Shown here in pieces: positions 9,966 through 19,949 of a DNA stretch of 64,000 nucleotides. The position numbers and the translations under genes were made by a program. The notes below the pieces were generated by a model that was given only the letters and a program-made list of their open reading frames with translations, was not told the DNA's origin and searched no databases. The DNA lies in NCBI GenBank assembly GCA_946406115.1, contig OX291546.1:9603019-9667018 (forward strand), given 5' to 3'. Origin of the DNA: Apoda limacodes (Eukaryota > Arthropoda > Insecta > Lepidoptera > Limacodidae). The stretch's first letter is position 1, and each line of letters opens with the position of its first letter.

Positions 9966-10690
9966 CTAGCGGCCCGTACCGGCTTCGCACAGGTGCCGTT
10001 TTTTTTAAAACATTTTGGAATAAACTGTAAATGTATTTTTTTGCATAACATAAGTAGTTTATTTTTTCAATACAATTTATATTTTTATCCATAAACCTAT
10101 TTACGCGCAGTACTTGATAATTATTTTGCTGTGATGTTATTTTAAAAGTGCGATATCTCCTAAGATATTTATTAAAATCGAATGATGTAAAGGGCAATTT
10201 CGTTTTAAATTAAATAATTGTCATGAATAACATCTATAATATAATATATAATAACATCTATTTGGATAAGGATTAATATCATATTTATAAAAACACCTTC
10301 GCAGATAATGCATTATTTAAGAACAAATTTGGTTAGCATAAAAAAGGTTATAGTGAGCCAACCTTAAAAGATAGCCATATTATTTTTTAGAACTTTTAAA
10401 GAATAATAATTCTGATATACATGATTTTTGCGAAACTTTAACCGTTTACGCAGCGGAAGCTTTTGAAAGAAAAAAAACTCCCGATTTTGAAATATTCTTC
10501 ATTAGTGCTCCGCTCCTATTGGTCTTAGCGTGATGATATATAGCCTATAGCCTTCCAGGGCTATAAATGGGCTATCTAACACTAAAAGAAATTTTGAAAT
10601 CGGACCAGTAGTTCCTGACATTAGCGCGTTCAAGCAAGCAAACAATCAAACAAACAAACTCTTTAGCTTTATAAATTAGTATAGATATCC
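9966..10690 (+). repeat. Dispersed repeat, copy 2 (partner 735-1258)
   Basis: Begins with CTAGCGGCCCGTACCGGCTTCGCAC, which I recognise as a common lepidopteran repeat head, and ends AAACTCTTTAGCTTTATAAATTAGTATAGAT. From 10097 it is collinear with 735-1258. Local insertions include an extra block of about 70 bp near 10525-10595. The two partial ORFs drawn through it are not genes. Confidence 0.72.
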
Positions 10691-11599
10691 GTGTTTGTAT
10701 TGTATTCAAACCATAGACATAGGATTTTTTCACTAATTCAAACTGGCTTACTAATCGATCGACCACGCAAACGAAACAAAAGGTTTTGCACATAAGTACA
10801 AAGAAGTGTAGGACTGTTTTATTTCCTGGATAACTATTTCTTAGTGGGTAAAATTCTTAATTTTTTTCCTTGATTCGTTGAGTATTCGACCTACTAGTTT
10901 GTAAATACACATTACTAGTTTAACTTATATCCTAAAATATGATTTAAGCTGTACGTTTATTATTTACAATTTATCTTTATAATAATTTATGTTTTCTCAT
11001 GTAAGTGAATTGCAATTAATATTATAATTATAATTCTTAATGGAAAATGAAGATGTATAATCCTATTTTGTGACTTTATTTTAGAACACGTAGTAAAATA
11101 ATTCAAGAGTCTTTAATAAGTTAAAATGTTTATGGGGCTGAAAAAATATTTTAAGCTTTTTAGTCCATTTTAAAAACGTGGTATAGATAAAAAAAAAAAT
11201 TTCTTGATTTTTAATGAGTGACAAAATTACGGTATCAGGAAAGCGTAGTAGTATTGTCAAGCAAGCGCTTCTATCAGCAGTCGACAAGCAAGTAATAAAA
11301 TGGAAAGAAGTCAACACCAAATATAGGCTAAGTGTCATCCACATACAAAAATCCACAAATATTATCGATTTCAATATGGCAATATGACGTCTTTTCAGAA
11401 TAGGTCGGCTTACTTTTATCATTTCTTCATTTTTATTGTTAAAAAATTTAAATTTATACAATAATGTACAGAGCAATAACTATCGTTGGCTGACAACGAA
11501 TTTTTAGGTTGACCAATCACATGTGTCGTCGTAGCAAAAATGCTAAAGACAAATGACTCGGCTTTAGACTTATTAGGGTAGGGAACGTTTCTTATTCAC
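10691..11599. other. Non-coding stretch
   Basis: AT-rich. The minus ORF at 11081-11476 (131 codons) has no start context, codon pattern or family I recognise. No repeat partner was seen in the window. Confidence 0.3.
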
Positions 11600-11602
11600 G
11601 AT

Positions 11603-11836
11603 GTCGCATTGGACGGGAGAACCACCTGCGTTCACAAATCGAAGCGTTTTTCAAGGCCAATGATTCGTCTGCAACTGATTGTCGAAGATTTTGTTTGCTT
11701 TACAATATTCGACGTTTACGTGACCGCTCATCCTACCTTTTATTTACACACCTGGTTTCAGAAAGATTGCGCCATGCCTCACACTGCTAAAGAGACCATG
11801 ATGCTTCTTTGGGATTTATTATCTAAACGTGACCAA
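11603..11836 (+). mobile_element. Internally deleted mariner/Tc-like transposase fragment
   Basis: One frame reads IEAFFKANDSSATDCRRF, the N-terminal helix-turn-helix region of a widespread insect Tc/mariner-like transposase group. About 30 bp later another frame reads HTWFQKDCAMPHTAKETMMLL, which matches the WFQQDGA..HTA...LL block that carries the second catalytic Asp in intact copies. Most of the central transposase is missing, and the catalytic block reads KDCA rather than QDGA. Confidence 0.7.
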
Positions 11837-12590
11837 GACCAAAATAGCCAGAGGTCTTCTGAACCCAGTATTAGCGTCAAATCTTCCCCTCAGGACAAAA
11901 GTTGAAGGTAGTTGAAAGGACTTGGCACCTCTCCAGGCACGGCCGCCCGATAGACGGACAAAACGCCAATTGAATCCATCGCACCTAGGTGAATCAATTA
12001 ATTGCAACACGGAACCGCCTAACAAAAGAAAGGCAAAATAACAATTTATAACACTCTCTTAATATATACCCGATGACCTGACTTGTTCTAACAAGCAGAG
12101 AAGCAGCAAGATAAGTAGTCTTAAAAGACTAGTAACTCTTTCCCCACAGTTCCTGTAATAAGCAGGAAATGTGAGACGAAACCCGACGAGTTAAATCATT
12201 TCGGACAGGCAGACCAATGATGTATTAATACCACTAGATACGCAATCCGGGGCATTAATTGGTGCAATCTCACCTATGCCCACGGACATATGCTGCAGTT
12301 CATTTACAGTTGTAATCGCGCACTAGTTTTACTAACAGAATACTTAAAAACCATGAAAATAGTAATATGTACGGTAAAAACATGTGATTCTCGGTCCACA
12401 ACACCTCAAAGAATACTTTTCACAGGTTTTTATGTTTAATTTTAATTTGAATCAGTTCAAGAAACATTAAATACGAAAACATTCACAAATCATATTTTTT
12501 AAATGTCAGTTTTGCCGTATAAAAAGATCATAACTTTTTCCAGTTTCGGTGGAAGTTTAGTGAATTGATCAACTAATGACTAATTCAATG
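11837..12590. other. Unassigned, possibly TE-derived stretch
   Basis: Less AT-rich than its surroundings near 11880-12330. The composition suggests LTR- or UTR-like TE sequence, but no paired LTR, tRNA-primer site or protein motif was found. No gene supported. Confidence 0.3.
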
Positions 12591-12593
12591 TTT

Positions 12594-12836
12594 TTAAGGG
12601 TTCCGTACCTGAAAGGTAATTAGGAACCCTATTACTAAGGCTTCGCTGTCCGTCCATCCGTCTGTCACCAGGCTGTATCTCATGAACCGTTTTAGACAGT
12701 TGAAATTTTCACACAAGATGTTTTTCTGTTGCAGCTATAACAACAAATACTAAAAAACAGAAAAAAAAATATTTAAGGGGGCTCCCATACAACATACGTG
12801 ATTTTTTGCTCGTTTTTGTAGACTCTCCTGTAGTTC
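12594..12836 (+). repeat. AGGGTTCCGTACC-family repeat, copy 1
   Basis: Starts TTTAAGGGTTCCGTACCTGA and contains GGAACCCTATTACTAAGGC, CTCATGAACCG, GACAGTTGAAATTTTCACA, and TTTAAGGGGGCTCCCATACAAC. Collinear with 26218-26450 (+) and 51225-51460 (-). It is cut short on the right by a LINE A fragment. Confidence 0.85.
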
Positions 12837-12950
12837 TGTAGTCTCTCCTCAGACTTAGGGGCTCGATACCGCAAGTGAGTTTGGGATCGTCGACAATTCT
12901 CACAGCCCGTCGTTGAACCGAGTCAAAAGGGCCAAGCTGGTATCCGGGTT
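12837..12950 (-). mobile_element. LINE A internal fragment
   Basis: In minus orientation the sequence encodes [20 protein letters not shown] and [12 protein letters not shown]. It is about 95% the same as 54725-54840 by eye. Both ends are truncated. Confidence 0.85.
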
Positions 12951-13059
12951 GTTGTGTACATTTCAGGGAAGGTGCAAGCTAGATTATTCTAGCTTACAAT
13001 CCTGGCACTGTATTATGTTTAAGAAAACTTTATTTTTTTTAAACAAACTTACCTACCAG

Positions 13060-13216
13060 CATGGGCGTAGCGAGTTACAGGCAGGGGGGGCAGCTGCTCC
13101 CCCCTAGGTACCCATAACCTGAAGGAATTTGCTCAAAATGAACATGTACACTATATTAAAATGATATTTTCTATCAGGTATGCCCCCCCCAAATCCAAAA
13201 GCTGGCTACGCCCATG
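13060..13216. mobile_element. 157-bp hAT-type MITE with perfect 8-bp duplication
   Basis: The element is framed by CATGGGCGTAGC and GCTACGCCCATG, with the TIR extending inward as GGGGGCA and TGCCCCCC. CCTACCAG occurs immediately outside both ends (13052-13059 and 13217-13224), a perfect 8-bp target-site duplication as made by hAT transposases. No coding capacity. The unbroken duplication suggests a fairly recent insertion. Confidence 0.92.
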
Positions 13217-13224
13217 CCTACCAG

Positions 13225-13912
13225 CCTTCAAAACCTAGCATATAATTTAAAAAAAATCACTTTGGTTATTTTAAAGTTTATAACATTGAATTTCGTGATA
13301 CGCTTTATTTATTCATTTTACGAGTACTGAGTAATATGAATGTGTGGCATGCTGATAATTAAAATTATTTGAACGGAGGTTGATGCTTAATAGCCATACC
13401 TTAGAAAATAAAAAAAATACAGATAAACAAAACTAATTTTCAAATAATGCTATGAAGTTTTTGGTTAATTGATTATTTAATTATTTATTTTCATACGTAT
13501 CGAATAATAAGAAAACCAATTAGAAGAAATATACATTACCAAAAGTTTTATTTTAAGATATTCTACGCTCTTACTGTTACTTTATAACGATTGATTTATT
13601 CTATTTGTAAACAATGTAATTTTGTGATATTGAAAACACCCAGCCTGGAAGATTATTTTACCTTAATTGATCAAGAAGATAATTAGTTGCTTATCGTTCA
13701 TGATTATTTTACACATAAATGCATTCTATTTGCAATGCAAACTATTTTGTGATTAGGAATGATGAATGTATGTTTTATCAAGCATAAACAAAAAAAAACA
13801 ATGGTTAGCTGACAGAGACAAACGCATTTCAATTTTATTCAAATTATTGGTCAGTGATTCATCACTGGGGTTTTTATTCTGAACACTGAAGAAAACAACT
13901 TTCTTGTGAAAC
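13225..13912 (+). promoter_or_regulatory. porcupine upstream region
   Basis: AT-rich intergenic sequence ahead of the porcupine start codon. No other gene is present. Leader exons cannot be excluded, and no core promoter element is clear by eye. Confidence 0.3.
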
Positions 13913-15238
13913 ATGGATGAAGAGGATGAGTACTTTGCAAGTTCGTGGACACAACTATCTTTGTGCAGTGAACCAACTTTATATGAAGGATTTAGATTTG
14001 CAAAGGATTTAATAATAGCAAACCTCTGTTTACGTTTCTTGATACAATTACTTAACACACCTCATAATGTACGACACTGTCTATCTTTAGTAACTGGGAT
14101 ATGTCTTCTGTATTACAATATTGAATCAGCAGTTATTTGGCCAATAGGGTTAACAATTTGTGCATATATTATAATTCTTATGTTGTCTGTTACACTTAAA
14201 AAACATAGGGGGGTTATATTATCTTTTTTCATTATAACTTTTCTATTACTTTGTGAAATATATGTTATCAATCCAAAAATGTGGCACCAAATAAGAGGTA
14301 TTCAAATGATTGCAGCAATGAAAATAATTTCTGTAGCTATTGATTTGGATAGAAATTTGTTTAAAAGAATGCTTAACCCATTGGAATTTGGGGGATATGT
14401 GCTCTGCCCAGCAAATAATATTTTAGGACCATGGATTTCTTTTCAATTATATAATCAGTATGTGGATAAAAAATTTATATGTAAAAGGTGGGCTAAGATT
14501 ATAGTTGTTAATCTCTTTGTTTCATTACTTTTCCTAGTTCTATCTAACTGTATAGTTCCATGGTACATTGATAATGATCTATCTAAGTGGCTTAGTGCAT
14601 ACCGTGATGCTCAGGCATTTCGAATGTCACATTACTTTGTATCTAGTATGTCAGTTGTCTCAATGGTAAGCGCTGGGTTTGGTCTTACAAATGATTGTCA
14701 TAGTGATCTACAGGTAACAAAGCCACTGTTTATTGAACTACCTAGATCCCTTGTTCAAGTTGTTATTTACTGGAATATGCCTATGCACCAATGGTTAAAA
14801 AATTATGTTTTTAAATCATGTAAGCCATATGGAAAATTTGTAGCAATTTTTGTAACTTACGTTGTATCTTCATTACTACATGGTTTGAATTTTCAATTAT
14901 CAGCAGTTCTTCTTAGCATTGGTACATTTTCATATGTAGAGTACAACTTTAGGTGTAAGATGGCAATGACTTTTAATGTTTGTTGCTTGGCCAATCCATG
15001 TGGGAAGCAGTGTGATCATAAGCACAAGAAAAATAGCTATCTAGCAATTTTTCTGAATACTATATTTTCTGTGATAACTGTAGTACATCTGGCTTATTTA
15101 GGAGTGATGTTCGAAGCATCATTTTCTGTTCAAGAATCTGGGTATTCTTATTATCACACACTAACTAAATGGGAAAATCTAAACTATTTTAGTCACATAT
15201 TTGTTGCATTTAATTTTTTAGTTCATAGTTTAATGTGA
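13913..15238 (+). CDS. porcn: Porcupine, Wnt protein-serine O-palmitoleoyltransferase (intronless)
   Basis: An uninterrupted 441-codon ORF encodes a polytopic MBOAT-family protein. It attaches palmitoleate to a conserved Ser of Wnt ligands in the ER membrane, which Wnt secretion requires. Features seen: a short acidic N-terminus (MDEEDEYFASSW); many hydrophobic segments from about residue 35 to the end; the diagnostic LPRSLVQVVIYWNMPMHQWLK block near residues 282-302; and SSLLHGLNFQLS with the candidate catalytic His at 323. Length fits the family (about 440-525 residues). The ATG at 13913 is the first in frame and gives the expected N-terminus. No intron interrupts it, unlike most porcupine genes I know, but retroposition is not proven. 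It ends in tandem stops TGA TAA TAA with AATAAA at 15240-15245, so close to the stop that more distal signals are probably used. Tail to tail with XRCC2. Confidence 0.95.
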   Translation: MDEEDEYFASSWTQLSLCSEPTLYEGFRFAKDLIIANLCLRFLIQLLNTPHNVRHCLSLVTGICLLYYNIESAVIWPIGLTICAYIIILMLSVTLKKHRGVILSFFIITFLLLCEIYVINPKMWHQIRGIQMIAAMKIISVAIDLDRNLFKRMLNPLEFGGYVLCPANNILGPWISFQLYNQYVDKKFICKRWAKIIVVNLFVSLLFLVLSNCIVPWYIDNDLSKWLSAYRDAQAFRMSHYFVSSMSVVSMVSAGFGLTNDCHSDLQVTKPLFIELPRSLVQVVIYWNMPMHQWLKNYVFKSCKPYGKFVAIFVTYVVSSLLHGLNFQLSAVLLSIGTFSYVEYNFRCKMAMTFNVCCLANPCGKQCDHKHKKNSYLAIFLNTIFSVITVVHLAYLGVMFEASFSVQESGYSYYHTLTKWENLNYFSHIFVAFNFLVHSLM

Positions 15239-17522
15239 TAATAAACTAATTTTTAGTAATCTAATTTGAATCTTTAACATAGCTGATAATCAAAATCTCA
15301 ATTTTATGTTATTAGCTTATTATATATATGGCTCATGGCATTTGTATAAAGCAGGGCTGTCTAATGAAACATGGAGTTGGGCCATAGTTTTAATTTTATT
15401 TTGATGGGCAAATTCCTACAAATTATTTGTTTAAATTTAATAAAAAAAAACAATTATAAATTAAAATTACGTATGATGGGTTTGAGTTGTGGCAGCCTTG
15501 GTTTTAATGGACAATATGGATGGATGACACTTTTGCACATTGGAGTGTAGACTTCTACATTTCAATATAACTGAGCACAAATCCAGAGAACATTAAATGA
15601 CTTAAATCACCCCTGAATTTTCCAATATACTTGTATCTAGTATTAATGAATACAACACTATTAGGTAAATCATTTATGTTTACACTTTTTCTACTAAATA
15701 TTTATCTATAAGAATGTAACAAAGTAGTTATATGGACATATTAAGCAGGAGGAGATTCTCTTTTAAACTAGTCCAAATATTTCCACACATAATTTACTTG
15801 ATTTTGCCACTAAGCTAAGTTCCACCATGGTGAATGTACTTTTATACTTTGAAATAAGATTTATTGAGTGTGTTGATTCTTCTTTTTTTTATACTTTATG
15901 TGTTTTAGCAACAACCCATTTATCTTATCTTAGGTGATATAGGCCAGAAAGCTAATTTCTGTAATTCTAATAAGTGCACATAATGTACCAAAATCATTAC
16001 CCAATGTCATATACATTACTATGACATGTTTTATTATATACTTCATAAGTAATTTACTAAGTATGCACTCGATAACAACAAATTCTATGATAACACTGAC
16101 TTTCATAACAACCAAATGCAATACTCGCTTAAAAATGTCACTTCCAGATATTACGCATTCTAGCCTTTACCCAGAGTAATAGTGTTATCACTAGTAACAA
16201 ACTTAGAAGCTTGACTACTCTGTTGTTAAAGCAATAAAGGACCATTCTCTTTAAATGTGCGGCTTGTTTCCCCAGTTATATAATACATAGAGCATTGATG
16301 CGCAATATCCACTTACAAAGAACCGTGTCGCAAGCAAACAATGCAGTTAGACAGTGCTTGTCTGATATTTTTGATGCGCTAAGATGCATATTGGCATTGG
16401 CTTACTTTTCTAATCTTGTGGCAAACATCAAAACTACACTTGCTATATTAAAATGCTGTGAACTGAGCTTATGACAGTAATATGCCTTAGCCCAGTGGTT
16501 TTGTACCTCTAAAATGAGGTTGAGGGGCTGGATTGAGTTGAAAATGTTTATATAGCTACTGCTGAGTAACTGCCTATAGCTTAGCCATACTTAAAAGTAC
16601 AGGACTGTACCCTAGATGGTCAGGGTATATATCTTATTCAGCCTTAGCTTGCCTGACTAAGTAGCTTAAAATCTTATGTCATTAAAAGTTTATCAATCTT
16701 TTGCTTTTACTTTTATTTATAAAAAACAGGTGATGTGCAAGTTTATTTTTTGCAGAGATTTGTTTACCTACATCTTTATATATTTGTATAAGTCTTTGCA
16801 AACATGTATTTTAATATGACAGAAAAGAAAATATTATGATTGTGCACAAAAGAAGATTTTGAGATTGTTTGATTCTCACTCAAAATACAAAAAAGCAGTG
16901 TATAAATTGAATGCACAAACTTTTTTGTATGTAAATTTTAACTATAGTTGGTGAACAGTTAAACATAAGCCATTTAAAAAATTTACACATGTGTACTACC
17001 AACTTCAATTATTAAAACTTACATATAAAGTATCATCTCCACAAGTGTTTAGATCATGAAAATTGCCCAGCTGATGCAGTGTGGAGATTAGATTAGTAAA
17101 TTTTATACAATTTGATAGATAGTATTCTAGATTTCAATTGCATTGAGATGGTAAAGAGAAGTAATTATGTTATTAATTTTTTATTTACTTGCTACAATAC
17201 TACAAAATTAATATTTGGATAGTATCTCCCTAAGTAAAAATTAAATTTTGCCAGCATTTTGGCTCTTTCCTAAAGTAAATTGTTTCTGTCCTATTTATTT
17301 TTATTCTTTGAAAATTTGTTAAGAAAATTTAACTTAAGCAGTGTTGCAGCGATGGGCATCCCACCTGTCACACAGGCTGGTTGGTGGAAAAAGGCTGGCC
17401 CCACACTTATTACAGGTCTAACTTCTCATTCTCTCTTTAGGAAGCATGTATCTAAACTTTATTACCACACCCTAGTATCTTAAGTCCTTAGAAAAGGGGG
17501 GGAGAAAGCAAATAAATAAAAA
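15239..17522. other. Intergenic 3' flanks of porcupine and XRCC2
   Basis: About 2.3 kb of AT-rich sequence. The first part is porcupine 3' UTR or flank. AATAAA on the minus strand (17463-17458), about 60 nt past the XRCC2 stop, is a good polyadenylation candidate for that gene. A less AT-rich patch at 17335-17470 might be repeat-derived. No gene supported. Confidence 0.45.
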
Positions 17523-18329
17523 TTAAAAATATCTACATTTTAGAGTTGAAATAATTCCATTTGTTATTCTAAAACATTTTTGCCACTTTCTCTTAAAACT
17601 AGTTACATTGGCTACGCATAAATCGTCACTTGTCTCCAAAAGGTGAATTTGATAATTGAGCCGTCCTGAAGTTGGAAACTCACAAACTTCATTTTCTACA
17701 CCTATGTTGGAAACAAAATATTCTGGCCTAGTGTAAAGCAAAGTAACTTTAAATTCTTTAGTAATCTTCTGGATAAGTCGAAGTAAATTATTAAGATAAG
17801 TATCCATTCTAGTTATCTTGAATGTTTGTTCAGACCAATAAAATGCTGTAAGGCTATCAAATATAATTAGAGAAATACTTGAGTGGTCAGTTAAAATATT
17901 TTCCAAATTATAAATTGTAGTATGTAATTGCATGGAATCAAATATTTCAAAGAAATATATGTTTTTAATACATTCAAAAATTATGTCATTTACTTCATCA
18001 TTCAGTTTGGCTTGTGTGATGTCAAGGCGAGATAGTATTTTCTTTCTCATGCAGCGTGAAATAACCTCCAGGTTTAATAGTCCATCTGTATTAAAGATAA
18101 CAACTCTGGCTTCAACACCGTTTAATCTGGCGGGTAGTACAGATTCAGTAATCAAATCTGTCAATATAAAAGATGAGATGTAAGCATTATTACTGTTAAT
18201 TTCGATTGTTTCAGTTAGCTTTGGCCCAGACTCAAACAAAATAGGATAGAAGTTCCCAATATCTTGTTTTTTCGTCAATCTTGCTAATAGCTGAACTCCA
18301 GATTCAACTTTAAACTTTGTCGTATCCAT
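17523..18329 (-). CDS. Xrcc2: XRCC2-like RAD51 paralogue (intronless), Walker A degenerate
   Basis: A 268-codon ORF with the XRCC2 signature. The N-terminus VESGVQLLARL (residues 8-18) matches the vertebrate AESGTELLARL. SLIIFDSLTAFYW (153-165) matches the Walker B region LLILDSLSAFYW with Asp at 158. RVVIFNTDG (75-83) matches the preceding strand. XRCC2 works with other RAD51 paralogues in homologous-recombination repair in the nucleus. Where the family has a Walker A loop (GPEGTGKT type), this protein reads NSNNAYISS (about 45-53), so Gly-Lys-Thr is absent and ATP binding by the usual loop is unlikely. Length (268) is close to the human 280. The start at 18329 is supported by the N-terminal match. 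A more distant RecA-fold relative is the main alternative. Confidence 0.86.
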   Translation of the reverse strand: MDTTKFKVESGVQLLARLTKKQDIGNFYPILFESGPKLTETIEINSNNAYISSFILTDLITESVLPARLNGVEARVVIFNTDGLLNLEVISRCMRKKILSRLDITQAKLNDEVNDIIFECIKNIYFFEIFDSMQLHTTIYNLENILTDHSSISLIIFDSLTAFYWSEQTFKITRMDTYLNNLLRLIQKITKEFKVTLLYTRPEYFVSNIGVENEVCEFPTSGRLNYQIHLLETSDDLCVANVTSFKRKWQKCFRITNGIISTLKCRYF

Positions 18330-18495
18330 ACCTCGTTTAACAAAGTTATAACGTTGTAATTAAGTATTATATAGAAGTTATTCTAGTAGGCTTTTGTTTT
18401 GAAAATGTATAATATTATGTGAATTAGAAAAACCTATTGAAAATAAACAAAATATGTTCATAACTCAAACAAAACAAAAACAACGACATTCCCTC

Positions 18496-19450
18496 CAGGG
18501 GGCCGTTCAAAAACCGACTGAGTCGAGTAGAGTTATGACTCTAACCGTTCATAAACTAACTGAGTTCCAACCCTAATCCGTTCAAAAACGCGTAGAGTTG
18601 TTACCCTAGGGTTGGCTCAAGTGAACCGTACTCGACGCGGGTTCGTCGGAGTAGGCGGCCATATACTTGTACATAATACTTTATAATTTGTGGCCATATT
18701 TGAATAAAATGGTCAAAGCAATGTTTCCGTATTAAGAAAATTAGTAAATTATTTTGTTGTTTGTTTTTGTATTTAAGTATTTTTGTATTTGGAGTTTTTT
18801 TTGTAATAAAAGATTTTTAAGTATTTCCACTCCACTACTAGGGTTCAGTTTTTTCTTAGAATCTTTAGTGAATAACCCTAAATGCCTTAAAATAGTTTTA
18901 AAATATTGATTTTAGCCGTAAATTTTAGCTGTTTAGAAATACTCCTATTTTCATTTTATTTTTTGTCAACATAAAATCTAACAATAAAATAAACCGCGAT
19001 TCAAGTGTTTAGAATGCAAACACAACGTTACAACTACAAAAAGGTTAACATTGTTAACATACTGATAAATAAATAGTATTATAATATACTTAATAATAAT
19101 GGTAAGTTAAATTAAAATATATGTATAATCAAAACAAAAGAATTCACCAAGTTCCCACCTAGTTTATGAAAACTTAATTCAAAATAGCAAGAAGGAAATT
19201 ATTAGTTTGTTCTCACTCAAAGTCAAAAAAATAGCCTAAAACTTTATTTGAATTTTAGTGTTCCGTAGGCCTTACAAAGGTATTTCAAAAAAAAAAATGC
19301 CCCTACAAGGGCGAAATTCCTAAAAGTGGAAACATTGATTAAAACTTGACAGATGTAACTCGGTTAGCCGTTCAAAAACTATAGGGTAAAGTTAGGAACC
19401 CGATGACGTCATTTCTTACTAAAGTTACTCGTTTTTGAACGCAACCCTGT
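18496..19450. mobile_element. TIR element, about 0.95 kb, related copy at 43235-43477
   Basis: Ends read CAGGGGGCCGTTCAAAAAC on the left, and on the right (reverse complement) CAGGGTTGCGTTCAAAAAC. The GTTCAAAAAC motif recurs inside, for example at about 18589 and 19368. No clean target-site duplication is seen. The first about 240 bp recur inverted at 43235-43477. No transposase is readable. Resembles Harbinger- or hAT-type non-autonomous elements. It lies just upstream of XRCC2. Confidence 0.6.
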
Positions 19451-19461
19451 ATACGTCAAAT

Positions 19462-19691
19462 AGGGCGTTCCTTCTGAACCGTGTTGAAATTTATTAGTAA
19501 AACCTAATTTAAGCAACAACTAGCCGTTCCGTCTGAGCGCATCTGATAATTTCAGCAGCGCTATTATTGTCCAAACGAAACGCGTTTCTTGTCATTTTTT
19601 GATAGTTCCGTGTGTTTATATGCTTGAGTATTTTTTTTTTGTGTAGATAATAACAAACATAAATATAGTTCATAATACAAAAATAAACTTT
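19462..19691. mobile_element. Left half of a TIR element split by a LINE (right half 25307-25538)
   Basis: The left terminus AGGGCGTTCCTTCTG (19462-19476) is the inverted partner of CAGATGGAACACCCT (25524-25538). AAAT flanks both outer ends (19458-19461 and 25539-25542). The interval between 19692 and 25306 is the inserted LINE. Removing it leaves a MITE-like element of about 450 bp. The family is unknown. Confidence 0.6.
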
Positions 19692-19949
19692 ATTTATTTT
19701 CGCTTTGTGGCCTTTATTGTGCTTTAAAGGCACAGTATTTCGCCAATGTCAACGTGGTGAGAGAATCACTGTATATAATTGATCGGTTTCTTAAATTATC
19801 TAAGACCAGAATTGTTTTCTTCTAAATTGAGGTTCTATATTTATTGCCACCACCTAAAACAAAGGATCCACGTCACACACACACAACAACAATTGGAAAA
19901 GGGCATATATTAGGGGAGAGACAAATATATATTCATAAACAACTTACTA

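Noticed and set aside
11081..11476. 131-codon minus-strand ORF with hydrophobic stretches
   Set aside because: It could suggest a membrane protein, but AT-rich DNA gives such Phe/Leu/Ile runs. No family match, polyadenylation or splice context.
13913..15238. Porcupine as a processed retrogene or pseudogene
   Set aside because: It is intronless, but the frame is intact over 441 codons with conserved active-site residues, and no poly(A) remnant or flanking duplication is visible. Treated as a functional gene.
17280..17483. Plus-strand ORF with VAAMGIPPVTQAGWWKKAGP
   Set aside because: The local composition is gene-like, but no family was recognised and it sits in the 3' flank between two genes; left as possible repeat.
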